Part shown: positions 45,726-54,554 of the stretch, piece after piece
Layout of the letters: every line of letters begins with the position of its first letter
Numbering within the stretch: position 1 is the stretch's first letter
NCBI GenBank assembly: GCA_017412115.1
Contig: JAFPYR010000112.1
Coordinates: forward strand, 1 to 64,000
Direction of reading: 5' to 3'
DNA length: 64,000 nt
DNA from: Bacteroidales bacterium
GTDB taxonomy: Bacteria > Bacteroidota > Bacteroidia > Bacteroidales > UBA3824
Notes under the pieces: model-generated
Told to the model about the DNA's origin: nothing
Seen by the model: the letters and a program-made list of their open reading frames with translations, nothing else
Databases searched by the model: none
Made by a program: the position numbers and the translations under genes

Positions 45726-46751
45726 ATGAAAAAAAAGTTAATCTCGGTATTGAAAATAACAGTGTTTTTTTCGATAGGCATATTGTTTTTTTATCTTGCA
45801 TACCGCGGACAGGATTTTTCGCAACTCTTTGATGCAATGAAAGATACTAATTGGGGTTGGGTTTTGGCAGTTTTCTTTCTCGGTTTGTTAGGTCATTACA
45901 GCCGCGCTATGCGTTGGTCTTTGATGCTTGAACCTTTGGGCTACAAACCAAGGCGGGTCAATCTTTTTACTTCGATTCTGACAATGTATCTCTCTAACAT
46001 GGCTATACCCCGTTCGGGTGAGTTTATACGTTGTGGGCTTATCAACCGTTACGAAAAAATACCTTTTACGCAGTCTTTGGGAACGGTTGTAACCGAAAGA
46101 GTTGCGGATATGCTTGTTTTCTTGATACTTACAGTGATTGTTCTTGTTATGCAATCTTCTACCGTATCGGAGGTTCTCTCTAATAATCCTGATATTAAGG
46201 CGAGGCTTGTATCTATCGAAAATTACATTCCCTATATTATAATAGCGGGTATTGTTTTGGCATTTGCGGCTTTTTTCGTTGTAAAAACCGTTATCAAAAA
46301 AAATCTTTTTTCTCTTGGTGAAAAAATAAAATCGTTTTTAACAAATCTCAAAGCTGGTGTTTTGTCGGTTTTGGGTTTGAAAAAACGTTGGCAATTTTTG
46401 TTTCATACGCTTTTTATCAATTTGGTTTATTATCTTGATACGTATTTAACGTGTCTTGCGTTTCCTTTTACCGAAAATATTTCGCCTTCTGATGCTTTAG
46501 CAGTCTTTGTGTTAAGCACTTACGGCGTTGTAGTGCCTTCACCGGGAGGAATGGGAACTTGGCATTTCTTAACGATAGAGCTTCTTGCGCTTTACGGTGT
46601 GGCAAAAGATCCGTGCGGAAGGGCTTATGCGCTTGTAACTCACGGTGTTCAAGATATTTCTTTTTTAACGGTGGGTTTTGCGCTTTTGCTTTTGCTGCCC
46701 GTTATCAACAAAAAATATTCTCCGCAAAATGAAAATATCCCGAACGCTTAA
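45726..46751 (+). CDS. UPF0104/lysylphosphatidylglycerol synthase TM-domain (flippase-like) protein, copy 1
   Basis: A 341-residue membrane protein with about eight TM helices, from ATG 45726 (MKKKLISVLKITVFFSIGIL). It has the motifs of the LPG_synthase_TM/YbhN family: GHYSRAMRWSLMLEPLGYKP, YLSNMAIPRSGEFIRCGLIN, GTVVTERVADMLVFLILTV, and GVVVPSPGGMGTWHFLTIE. Members without the catalytic GNAT-like domain are thought to act as lipid flippases or envelope-lipid factors. The next gene is a second, divergent member that overlaps its 3' end by 23 bases. Confidence 0.85.
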   Translation: MKKKLISVLKITVFFSIGILFFYLAYRGQDFSQLFDAMKDTNWGWVLAVFFLGLLGHYSRAMRWSLMLEPLGYKPRRVNLFTSILTMYLSNMAIPRSGEFIRCGLINRYEKIPFTQSLGTVVTERVADMLVFLILTVIVLVMQSSTVSEVLSNNPDIKARLVSIENYIPYIIIAGIVLAFAAFFVVKTVIKKNLFSLGEKIKSFLTNLKAGVLSVLGLKKRWQFLFHTLFINLVYYLDTYLTCLAFPFTENISPSDALAVFVLSTYGVVVPSPGGMGTWHFLTIELLALYGVAKDPCGRAYALVTHGVQDISFLTVGFALLLLLPVINKKYSPQNENIPNA

Positions 46752-47724
46752 AACAGTAATCAAAATAATTATTGCCGTCGGTTTTTATACGGGGCTTTAT
46801 TTTTTGACGGAGGAGAATTTTCAGAAAATCAAGGATTTAGACGCCTTGAGTACCAACGTTGATGTTTTAATGCTGTTTTTTGCGGTATGTCTTGTGCCGC
46901 TGAATTGGTTTTTGGAGGCTTTGAAGTGGAAAATTTCCGTTTCCGTTTTTGAAAGAATTTCTTTGAAAACTTCAATTAAAGGTGTTTTAATGGGGATTCC
47001 TCCATCTGTTTTTACTCCTAACAGAGTCGGTGAAGCGTTAGGGCGTCCGGCTGCTTTAAATCCGAAAAACCGTTTTCAGGGTGTTTTGGCAACGGCGTAT
47101 TGTGGACTTTCGCAAATGCCGGTTATGATGTTTTTTGCAGTTGTGGCTTGTTTGTTTTTCAAATTTTCTGAAAGGAGTTTTTCTGATGCTTATTTTTTGA
47201 GTCAGTGGTGGTTTATTTTTTTAGGAGCGGTTTTAACGGTATTTCTTGCGGCGGTTTTTATGTTTCCGCAGTATTTTATACCTTTTGTCAGAAAAAAACA
47301 AAAACATGAAGGTCTTCTTGGAAAACTTGTCTTTTTTTGTAATTATAAAAAAGAGGAAAAAATCAGACTTTTGTGGTTTTCTGCTTTGAGATATGTTGTT
47401 TATTCAACTCAGAATTATCTGTCAATCAGAGCTTTTGGTATTGATTTTAGTTATCTTGAGGGTATGATGTCGGTGTTTTTGATATATGCTTTGATGAGTT
47501 TTTTGCCGCGTCCGGCTCTTTTGGAATTGGGAGTCAGGTGCTCGGCAACGGTTTTAATTCTAAAAAATTATGTTTCTGACTTTTCTGCACCGACAATTTC
47601 TTCTGTTTTTCTTTGGGGCATAAATCTCTTATTTCCTGCACTTTTGGGAACGTTTTTGTTTTTGTTAGAAAAAAATACAAAAAAAAGTATCAAAAAATTT
47701 TGCAGATTCAAAAATAGTATTTAA
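46729..47724 (+). CDS. UPF0104/flippase-like membrane protein, copy 2
   Basis: A 331-residue membrane protein from ATG 46729 (MKISRTLKTVIKIIIAVGFY), which overlaps the previous gene by 23 bases in another frame, so the two are translationally linked. It keeps family landmarks in weaker form: PLNWFLEALKWKISVSVFER, GVLMGIPPSVFTPNRVGEAL, and MSFLPRPALLELGVRCSATV at the position of the SPGGxG motif. It is a diverged paralogue of the upstream gene; the pair may work as a heterodimer. Its last codons contain the promoter of the following tRNA gene. Confidence 0.75.
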   Translation: MKISRTLKTVIKIIIAVGFYTGLYFLTEENFQKIKDLDALSTNVDVLMLFFAVCLVPLNWFLEALKWKISVSVFERISLKTSIKGVLMGIPPSVFTPNRVGEALGRPAALNPKNRFQGVLATAYCGLSQMPVMMFFAVVACLFFKFSERSFSDAYFLSQWWFIFLGAVLTVFLAAVFMFPQYFIPFVRKKQKHEGLLGKLVFFCNYKKEEKIRLLWFSALRYVVYSTQNYLSIRAFGIDFSYLEGMMSVFLIYALMSFLPRPALLELGVRCSATVLILKNYVSDFSAPTISSVFLWGINLLFPALLGTFLFLLEKNTKKSIKKFCRFKNSI

Positions 47725-47729
47725 CTTTG
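47699..47729 (+). promoter_or_regulatory. promoter of tRNA-Leu
   Basis: TTTG (47699-47702), 19 bases, TAACTTTG (47722-47729): a perfect Bacteroidota pair, overlapping the 3' end of the flippase-like gene. The start would be near 47736, 15 bases before the mature tRNA. Confidence 0.75.
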
Positions 47730-47750
47730 CAACGCAAAAGAAAAAAGGAT

Positions 47751-47834
47751 GCCCTGGTGGCGGAATTGGTAGACGCGTTGGTCTCAAACACCAATGGAGT
47801 AACATCCTTGCCGGTTCGATCCCGGCCTGGGGTA
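47751..47834 (+). tRNA. tRNA-Leu (anticodon CAA)
   Basis: A complete cloverleaf: acceptor GCCCTGG with CTGGGGT (first pair G-U), D-arm around GGCGGAATTGGTAGACGC, anticodon stem TTGGT/ACCAA with loop CTCAAAC (anticodon CAA, reading UUG), a long class II variable arm (TGGAGTAACATCC), T-arm GCCGG-TTCGATC-CCGGC and discriminator A at 47834. The CCA is not encoded. It is a single gene with its own promoter and terminator. Confidence 0.95.
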
Positions 47835-47838
47835 CAAG

Positions 47839-47879
47839 ATAATCCGTGAGTTAAGAAAAACTTGCGGATTATTTTTTTA
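47839..47879 (+). terminator. terminator of tRNA-Leu
   Basis: ATAATCCGTGAGTT pairs over 14 bp (two G-U pairs) with AACTTGCGGATTAT around a six-base loop, followed by TTTTTTTAT. Confidence 0.9.
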
Positions 47880-47901
47880 TAGTTTTGTACGTAAAGTATA
47901 A

Positions 47902-47939
47902 AAAAGACGGACGAAAGAAATATTCCGTCCGTCTTTTTT
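47902..47939 (-). terminator. bidirectional-type terminator downstream of ruvB
   Basis: AAAAGACGGAC (47902-47912) pairs with GTCCGTCTTTT (47927-47937), with A- and T-runs on both sides, so it can act on either strand. It serves ruvB and backs up the tRNA terminator. Confidence 0.85.
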
Positions 47940-47962
47940 CTTTATCAAGAGATTTCTTTTTT

Positions 47963-48988
47963 TTAAAACAATTCCAATTGAACTTCATCATCAGGGGCAA
48001 TTCTGTTTTTGCCGAGATGTTTGTATGCAAAATCCGTTACTACACGTCCGCGCGGAGTCCGTTTCAAAAGGCCTTCCATTATAAGGTACGGCTCATAAAC
48101 TTCCTCTATCGTGCCTGAGTCTTCTCCGACGGCTGTTGCTATGGTGTTAAGACCGACCGGCCCGCCTTGAAACTTATCAATTATGGTGCAAAGAATTTTG
48201 TTGTCCATTTCGTCAAGACCGAGCGAATCAATGTTAAGATTATCAAGCGAATACTTTGTGATTTCGAGGTCAATTTTTCCCGTGCCTTTCACTTGTGCAA
48301 AATCTCTGACACGTCTTAAAAGCGAGTTTGCAATACGTGGTGTTCCGCGACTTCGTGAGGCAATCTCTCCGGCGGCGGGCGCATCAATCTCTACTTTCAA
48401 AATTCCGGCAGCTCGCATTATGATACGGCTTAAAACCTCAATGTCGTAATATTCCAGCAAAAGGTTGATACCGAATCTTGCTCTCAAAGGTGCCGTTAAA
48501 AGTCCGGACCTTGTTGTTGCTCCTACAAGCGTAAAAGGATTCAATGACAATTGTACCGACCTTGCCGCCGGACCTTTGTCAATCATAATGTCGATTTTGT
48601 AATCTTCCATTGCGGAATACAAATATTCTTCCACAACGGGACTTAGGCGGTGAATCTCGTCGATAAAAAGAACGTCCCTTTCGTCGAGATTTGTTAAAAG
48701 TCCTGCTAAATCGCCCGGTTTGTCAAGCACGGGGCCTGAAGTTGTTTTCATGCCGACTCCTAATTCGTTAGCGATAATATTAGAAAGTGTGGTTTTTCCT
48801 AAGCCCGGAGGTCCGTGAAACAAGACGTGGTCTAAAGCCTCGCCTCTTAATTTTGCGGCTTTAACAAAAACTTCGAGATTTTCTCTGAGTTTTTTTTGAC
48901 CGTTGAAATCATCAAAAGTCAGCGGACGAAGTTTTTTGTCAAGTTCTTTTTCTTTTTCTGATATGCTATTAACTGCTCTGATGTCCAT
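47963..48988 (-). CDS. ruvB: Holliday junction branch migration helicase RuvB
   Basis: The motor of RuvABC recombination. The 341-residue AAA+ protein has [20 protein letters not shown], Walker [36 protein letters not shown], Walker [21 protein letters not shown], sensor-1 [20 protein letters not shown], sensor-2 [19 protein letters not shown] and the winged-helix C-terminus ([33 protein letters not shown]). It is followed closely on the same strand side by its terminator; the upstream neighbour is the SDR-like gene, 8 bases away. Confidence 0.97.
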   Translation of the reverse strand: MDIRAVNSISEKEKELDKKLRPLTFDDFNGQKKLRENLEVFVKAAKLRGEALDHVLFHGPPGLGKTTLSNIIANELGVGMKTTSGPVLDKPGDLAGLLTNLDERDVLFIDEIHRLSPVVEEYLYSAMEDYKIDIMIDKGPAARSVQLSLNPFTLVGATTRSGLLTAPLRARFGINLLLEYYDIEVLSRIIMRAAGILKVEIDAPAAGEIASRSRGTPRIANSLLRRVRDFAQVKGTGKIDLEITKYSLDNLNIDSLGLDEMDNKILCTIIDKFQGGPVGLNTIATAVGEDSGTIEEVYEPYLIMEGLLKRTPRGRVVTDFAYKHLGKNRIAPDDEVQLELF

Positions 48989-48996
48989 GTTTTCTG

Positions 48997-50037
48997 TTAG
49001 AAGAAATTTCGGGCAAATTTATAAGTTTTTTTTATTTCCTGAGAATTTTCTTTGAGATAAATTTGAGCCGTTTCTTCAATTACTTGTTCAATCGGTTCAT
49101 AATTAACGATTAACGTTCCGATACTTTTCTTATTGCTGAAAATTTCAAACGAGGTCATTCTGTGGAAATACGCATTGTCCAAAATCGGACGGCGACCTGT
49201 CAGCAGTGATTTCCCGATGTAACAAGCCTTATAAATTGTCATTCTGAAAGAATTTGCATATTTTTTAGGCTCCGGCGCATTCAGTTTTTGCGTTATCAAT
49301 TTCAAAACCTGATGATAACTCAAATTCTCGGAAACTAAAATAAATCTTTCACCGGTTATTTTTTTGCGTGCCATCGTCATGAGAGACTTTACGACGTCAT
49401 TGACACTTACAAATCCAGTAACGCCTTTTGCATAATAATTATATGTGAGTGTTAGTGGAAATAATCTTGATGAGTCAGTTTTCCAATTGCCCGGTCCTAA
49501 AATGATTCCCGTATTGGCAATAGCTCCTTCTATGTCCTCGTTCAAAGCCCTTTGAACCTCTATTTCGCACATGTAATTGAGCATTGTCATTGTCGGGTAT
49601 TTACCTTTTGGATTTCGTTGTGAATTTTCTGTTATTAACTTATAATCAGGCTCTTGTCCTAAGGCATCTAAAGAACTGATATAATAGAAATATTTAACGG
49701 AACTCTCTCTTGTTGCCGTTAAAACGTTCCTGATTTCGTCAATATTATCATCAAAAGAATGTTTGGTACTCAAAAACGGTTTTCTGCAATAAAAAACAGC
49801 CTCGCCGCCTTGAAAAGCCTCTGTCATAGCCTCAGGGTCTGAGGGGCAAGCCTCAACCCATTCTATTTCGTTGAAAAGATTCTCGTAATCGCCTGAGTAA
49901 TAACTTAAAATGTGTTTCGTGTAATTCATATCATCGCATTTACTACACATAACAGCACGGACTCTCTGCCCCTGTTTTAGCATGGCATAGGCTAAATGAG
50001 CTCCAAGCATTTGTGTTGCACCGACAATGATATACAC
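48997..50037 (-). CDS. extended SDR-like NAD-dependent epimerase/dehydratase family protein, atypical active site
   Basis: A 346-residue Rossmann protein. The dinucleotide loop is near-canonical ([20 protein letters not shown], with Q in place of the usual G and M in place of F) and the structural [11 protein letters not shown] matches the family RPGxxLGPG. The usual SDR Tyr-xxx-Lys does not align: the region reads [15 protein letters not shown], with M and N at the expected Tyr and Lys positions in my alignment. It could be an isomerase-type or binding-only member. It precedes ruvB by 8 bases, so the two are probably one operon. Confidence 0.7.
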   Translation of the reverse strand: MYIIVGATQMLGAHLAYAMLKQGQRVRAVMCSKCDDMNYTKHILSYYSGDYENLFNEIEWVEACPSDPEAMTEAFQGGEAVFYCRKPFLSTKHSFDDNIDEIRNVLTATRESSVKYFYYISSLDALGQEPDYKLITENSQRNPKGKYPTMTMLNYMCEIEVQRALNEDIEGAIANTGIILGPGNWKTDSSRLFPLTLTYNYYAKGVTGFVSVNDVVKSLMTMARKKITGERFILVSENLSYHQVLKLITQKLNAPEPKKYANSFRMTIYKACYIGKSLLTGRRPILDNAYFHRMTSFEIFSNKKSIGTLIVNYEPIEQVIEETAQIYLKENSQEIKKTYKFARNFF

Positions 50038-50234
50038 TTTCTGTTATTATTATTAAAAAGGTGAAAAATTAAGGATTATTCATCGGTTGCAAAAATAAAA
50101 TATAATACTCAAAGTAATTTTCAATTTACTTAAACTTTGTATTAAGAAAATGTTTTTTTTGAAAATCTTTTAACAATTTATAACAGAAAAAAATGTATAT
50201 TTGCCGCCGTATTTTTTAGATGTAGGCTAACTAT

Positions 50235-51320
50235 ATGGAAAACTTAACAATATTGGGGGCATTTCTTACAGCTTTAATAATAAGTTTGGTTTCGATACCG
50301 TCTATTGTTGCTGTGGCAAAACAAAAAGAGCTTTGCGAGAAAGGCGGCGGAAGGCGGCTTCACGAAGGTGTGATTCCCACCCTCGGTGGTTGTGCTATTT
50401 TTGCAGGTTTGACTATTTCTATGCTCCTTTTTTGTAATGGTGTAGGCAGTGAGTTTATTCCTGCTCTTGCTGCTGCCACTATAATGCTGTTTTTTATAGG
50501 CATCAAAGATGATATTCTTTTGATTGCACCGCTTACAAAACTTTTCGGACAAATTCTTGCCGCTACATTGCTTGTGGTCTTCGGCGATGTCAGGATGACG
50601 AGTCTTGGCGGTATTTTCGGTTTTTATGAGTTGCCTTATTTGTTGAGTTTACCGCTTTCGGTTTTCCTTATTATAACTTGTATTAACGCTTATAATCTTA
50701 TTGACGGTGTTGATGGTTTAGCGGGTTTGTTGTCTGTTACGGCTGTCGGCGTGTTTTCCGTTTGGTTTTATTTGGAAGGTGTATATTCGGTTGTTGTTGT
50801 AGGAGTTTGTTTTATAGGTGCTGTTTTGGGTTTCTTGCGTTATAATATGTTCAGCAAGAAAAATAAGATTTTTATGGGCGATACAGGAAGTATGATTGTG
50901 GGATTGATATGTGCTGCTATGGCGTTGCGTTTTATGCAATACAATGCTATGGAAGAGGCCTCTGATTATTCAAATCCGATTCAGTATGCGCCTTTTGTGG
51001 CTTTGACCTTTATGATTGTACCGCTTTATGATGTTGTAAGGGTTATGTTTATAAGATACATTTTGCACCGTCCGATTATGCAACCGGACAATCATCATAT
51101 TCATTACAGATTGAAATCTTTAGGCTTTACTCATAAGCAAATCGACTTTTGGTTGGTAATTTTTAACGCTCTTTTCGCGGTTTTTTCGTGGTGGATTTCA
51201 CAGCATCTTTCGTTTTTAAGGCTTGCTCTTGTTGAATTTTTGGTGCTGATGTTTTTCTTTCATATTCCGCAGGCTATCATCACGAAACGCAAGGAAAAGC
51301 AAAAGGGAGAAAATAAATGA
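50235..51320 (+). CDS. WecA/MraY-family undecaprenyl-phosphate glycosyl-1-phosphate transferase
   Basis: A 361-residue inner-membrane enzyme that would transfer a sugar-1-phosphate (GlcNAc-1-P type) to undecaprenyl phosphate to begin a surface polysaccharide. About ten TM helices carry the family motifs: LCEKGGGRRLHEGVIPTLGG, IKDDILLIAPLTKLFGQILA, CINAYNLIDGVDGLAGLLSV, RYNMFSKKNKIFMGDTGSMI and the cytoplasmic His loop PDNHHIHYRLKSLGFTHKQ. This is the WecA rather than MraY pattern. The next gene starts inside its stop (ATGA overlap) and encodes an outer-membrane protein related to capsule assembly. Confidence 0.9.
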   Translation: MENLTILGAFLTALIISLVSIPSIVAVAKQKELCEKGGGRRLHEGVIPTLGGCAIFAGLTISMLLFCNGVGSEFIPALAAATIMLFFIGIKDDILLIAPLTKLFGQILAATLLVVFGDVRMTSLGGIFGFYELPYLLSLPLSVFLIITCINAYNLIDGVDGLAGLLSVTAVGVFSVWFYLEGVYSVVVVGVCFIGAVLGFLRYNMFSKKNKIFMGDTGSMIVGLICAAMALRFMQYNAMEEASDYSNPIQYAPFVALTFMIVPLYDVVRVMFIRYILHRPIMQPDNHHIHYRLKSLGFTHKQIDFWLVIFNALFAVFSWWISQHLSFLRLALVEFLVLMFFFHIPQAIITKRKEKQKGENK

Positions 51321-52798
51321 AACTTTTTTTAAGCCTGATTTTTTGTGTTCTAACGCTTTGTGTTAATGCGCAGACACGGAATGTTGTTATCGGAAGTTAT
51401 GAACAGGACTCGTTGGAAAAAGCTAATTTTTCTAATCAAAACTTTCATTCCCAATTGAAATCATATACCGTAAATATTGACAGTTCTGATATTTACGGCT
51501 TTAGAAAAAGTTTTTCTAAAAGTACTTTTATATTATTACCCGTAACGGAATTTTCTTTCGGTTATCAGTCTGAGTCTGACGATAAAATTTTGTACAATTC
51601 TTTTTTGGGTCTAAACGGAGGGTATTCTTTCTGTGATAAACTCTCAATAAGTGCGAGTGTTTTGGGCGGATATTCAAAACCGCTAATTCATAGGGCATTG
51701 CTTGCAGATTCTTTAGGTTATTTTCCACAACTTGGTGATTTTAAGAAAAATGATGAGAATTATTTCATAAAATATTTTGAATTTTATATTAATTACAGAC
51801 CTGTAAAATATTTGATGTTTTCGTTAGGAAAGGGCAAAAAGTTTATCGGTGAGGGTTTGCGCTCGGTGATAATGTCAGCCTCTAATAGCGGAATGTATTA
51901 CTTTGATATTAAGGTAGATGTGCGGCATTTCAATTATATTTTCTCGATTAACGGCGGCAAAAATCTTGATTCAAAACTTCAAACTGCTAAAACGAAATGG
52001 ACTGTTTATCATCTTTTTAGTTGGAATGCTACGAAATGGCTTTCGGTAGGCGGTTTTGAAGCGGTAAATCTTGTACGTAGAGATTCTCTTAACAACAGCC
52101 GTTTTGTGGATTTGCATTATATTAACCCTTTGGTTTTCACCCGTCCCGTTGAATATTCTTTGGGTTCGCCCGACAACGAACTGATGGGAATTTTTGGCAA
52201 GTTGAAGTTTTTTAAGCAGACTTTTTATGCTCAGGCAATGATTGACGAGTTCAAAATCGGCGAATTCAAAGCCAATACGGGTTGGTGGGCTAACAAATAT
52301 TCTTTTCAAGCGGGTGTAAAAGGATTTTTTACGAAAGGCGTTTTGAAAAATTTTTCATACCTTTTTCAAGCGGATTATATCAGACCTTATATGTATTCGC
52401 ATGACGATGCTAACAATTCTTATTCAATTTATAATCAGTGTTATGCTAATCCTTACGGTGCTAATTTAAAGGAGGTTTCGGCGCAGATAAAATATTCTTC
52501 CAAAGTTTTTATGGTTGATTTTACGCTTGATTATTTGTCAATCGGAAAGGATTATCCGGGAAAATATTCATACGGAAACAATGTTCTCCGTTCTTATAAT
52601 ACACGAAAACAGGAATATGATAATTCAGTAGGACAAGGACTTAACGTTAAACTCTTGAATTATTACTTTAACTTGAATTATCAGCCATGGTTCTTAAAGA
52701 ATTTTTGTTTGTTTTCTCAAATCGGTGTTTTTGATGAGAATAAATTCTTTCAAATCGGTATCAAGACCAATTTAATTCCTTTTGATAGAAGTTTTTAA
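51317..52798 (+). CDS. outer-membrane beta-barrel, Wzi/RemB-like capsule or gliding-associated protein
   Basis: A 493-residue protein with a signal peptide (MKLFLSLIFCVLTLCVNAQT) and about 18 alternating beta strands typical of a barrel (GYSFCDKLSISASVLGGYSK, FYINYRPVKYLMFSLGKGKK, YYFNLNYQPWFLKNFCLFSQ). The GKGKKFIGEGLRSVIMS and FVDLHYINPLVFTRPVEYSL segments recall the Wzi capsule-anchoring family and flavobacterial RemB; the match is by pattern only. The 4-base overlap with the WecA-type gene supports a role in displaying the polysaccharide that gene begins. Confidence 0.65.
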   Translation: MKLFLSLIFCVLTLCVNAQTRNVVIGSYEQDSLEKANFSNQNFHSQLKSYTVNIDSSDIYGFRKSFSKSTFILLPVTEFSFGYQSESDDKILYNSFLGLNGGYSFCDKLSISASVLGGYSKPLIHRALLADSLGYFPQLGDFKKNDENYFIKYFEFYINYRPVKYLMFSLGKGKKFIGEGLRSVIMSASNSGMYYFDIKVDVRHFNYIFSINGGKNLDSKLQTAKTKWTVYHLFSWNATKWLSVGGFEAVNLVRRDSLNNSRFVDLHYINPLVFTRPVEYSLGSPDNELMGIFGKLKFFKQTFYAQAMIDEFKIGEFKANTGWWANKYSFQAGVKGFFTKGVLKNFSYLFQADYIRPYMYSHDDANNSYSIYNQCYANPYGANLKEVSAQIKYSSKVFMVDFTLDYLSIGKDYPGKYSYGNNVLRSYNTRKQEYDNSVGQGLNVKLLNYYFNLNYQPWFLKNFCLFSQIGVFDENKFFQIGIKTNLIPFDRSF

Positions 52799-52837
52799 CC
52801 GTTATAAGGATGTATTTTAATTTTTCGTCATATATGT

Positions 52838-52868
52838 TTTGATATTTTTGAAAAATGCGTTAATTTTG
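52838..52868 (+). promoter_or_regulatory. promoter of nadB
   Basis: TTTG (52838-52841), 19 bases, TAATTTTG (52861-52868): a consensus pair, predicting a leader of about 24 bases before ATG 52899. Confidence 0.65.
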
Positions 52869-52898
52869 CGTCAATAAAACTTAATAAATTATCAAAAA

Positions 52899-54464
52899 AT
52901 GCGCACGACGGATTTTCTTGTAGTAGGCAGCGGAGTAGCCGGGCTAAGTTTTGCTTTAAGAGCCGCAGAATATGGTAAGGTTTTGATAGTTACGAAAGCC
53001 AATGACGTAACTGAGGCCAATACGAATTATGCACAGGGCGGAATAGCTTCGGTAACCGACCCTACGGATTCGTTTGAAAAACATATCCACGATACAATGG
53101 TGGCAGGAGATTATCTGAGCAAGGAAAGTGTTGTAAGGATAGTTGTGGAGGAGGCTCCTGAAAGGATTAAAGAGTTAGTGGAATGGGGTATTGACTTTGA
53201 TAAACGTCCTGACGGCAGTTTTGACCTTCATAAAGAGGGCGGACACTCTGATTTTAGAATTTTGCATCATAAAGATAATACGGGTTTTGAAGTTGAACGG
53301 GCTTTGGTTGAGGCTTGTAAAAAGAATCCGAACATCGAATTGGTAAAACATTATTTTGCCGTTGAACTTATTACGCAACATTATTTGGGTCAGACAGTTA
53401 CACGTTATGATGACAATACAGAATGTTACGGTATTTATGCCTTGAACAAAGACACGGGCAAAGTTGAAAAGATTTTGTCGAAAATCACATATCTTGCAAC
53501 GGGTGGTATAGGAAACATTTATCAGGTTACCACCAATCCTACGATAGCCACCGGTGATGGTATTGCTATGGTTTACAGAGCCAAAGGTGTTATTGACAAT
53601 ATGGAATTCGTACAATTCCATCCGACTTCACTTTATCATCCGGGCGAGAGGCCTTCATACTTGATAACTGAGGCAATGAGAGGATTCGGTGCGATTTTAA
53701 AGACTCAAGATGGCAAAACGTTCATGGAGAAATATGACGAAAGAGGCTGTCTTGCTCCCAGGGATATTGTTGCAAGGGCTATTGATAACGAGATGAAACT
53801 CCGTGGTGATGAATACGTTTATTTGGACGCAACAGGTACTAACCACGAAGAACTTAAAAAACATTTCCCAAATATTTACGCTAAATGTCTCTCAATCGGT
53901 ATTGACATTACTAAACAACCGATACCTGTTGTTCCGGCAGCGCATTATCTTTGCGGCGGAATTCGTGTTGATGAATTCGGAAGAACTACAATCAAACATC
54001 TTTACGCAGGCGGTGAAACCTCTTGTACGGGTCTTCACGGTGCTAACCGTTTGGCGTCTAACTCTTTGTTGGAGGCTTTGGTTTACGCACACCGTTCGGC
54101 ATTACATTCAAAAGATTTTCTTGACAAGCTTACAATCCGCGATGATATTCCTCAATGGAACGATGAGGGAACTGTCAATAACGAAGAAAACATTCTTATA
54201 ACGCAGTCTTTCAAAGAATTACAACAAATAATGACGTATTATGTGGGCATCGTAAGGAGTAATCTTAGGATGAAACGTGCTTTGGATCGTCTGTATATTC
54301 TTTACAACGAGACGGAGGAACTTTACAAACGTTCAAAAATAACTGTTCCGCTTTGCGAGCTCAGAAATGCTATCAATACGGCATGGCTTGTTATTAAGAT
54401 GGCAAGACGCAGACGTGAAAGTGTAGGTTTGCATTACAATATCGACACGCCGAGGAAAAAGTAA
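52899..54464 (+). CDS. nadB: L-aspartate oxidase
   Basis: Oxidises L-aspartate to iminoaspartate, the first step of de novo NAD synthesis. The 521-residue flavoprotein has FAD motif DFLVVGSGVAGLSFALRAAE, TNYAQGGIASVTDPTDSFE, KEGGHSDFRILHHKDNTGFE, GGIGNIYQVTTNPTIATGDG, EFVQFHPTSLYHPG, RGCLAPRDIVARAID, VVPAAHYLCGGIRVDEFGRT and the C-terminal arginine-rich helical domain. These are the NadB variants of the succinate dehydrogenase flavoprotein fold. nadA and nadC are not in the window. Confidence 0.95.
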   Translation: MRTTDFLVVGSGVAGLSFALRAAEYGKVLIVTKANDVTEANTNYAQGGIASVTDPTDSFEKHIHDTMVAGDYLSKESVVRIVVEEAPERIKELVEWGIDFDKRPDGSFDLHKEGGHSDFRILHHKDNTGFEVERALVEACKKNPNIELVKHYFAVELITQHYLGQTVTRYDDNTECYGIYALNKDTGKVEKILSKITYLATGGIGNIYQVTTNPTIATGDGIAMVYRAKGVIDNMEFVQFHPTSLYHPGERPSYLITEAMRGFGAILKTQDGKTFMEKYDERGCLAPRDIVARAIDNEMKLRGDEYVYLDATGTNHEELKKHFPNIYAKCLSIGIDITKQPIPVVPAAHYLCGGIRVDEFGRTTIKHLYAGGETSCTGLHGANRLASNSLLEALVYAHRSALHSKDFLDKLTIRDDIPQWNDEGTVNNEENILITQSFKELQQIMTYYVGIVRSNLRMKRALDRLYILYNETEELYKRSKITVPLCELRNAINTAWLVIKMARRRRESVGLHYNIDTPRKK

Positions 54465-54498
54465 AAGCAAAAAAAACAAAAAAACAGCCGTGATTTTT

Positions 54499-54528
54499 TT
54501 TGTTTTTTAATGTTTAATATTAAATTTG
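54499..54528 (+). promoter_or_regulatory. probable promoter of the two-component operon
   Basis: TTTG (54499-54502), 18 bases, TAAATTTG (54521-54528). The spacing is one base short of the usual 19-21, but the -7 box is exact and lies 27 bases before ATG 54555. Confidence 0.5.
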
Positions 54529-54554
54529 CGACTAAAATTTAAGGGACATTTATT

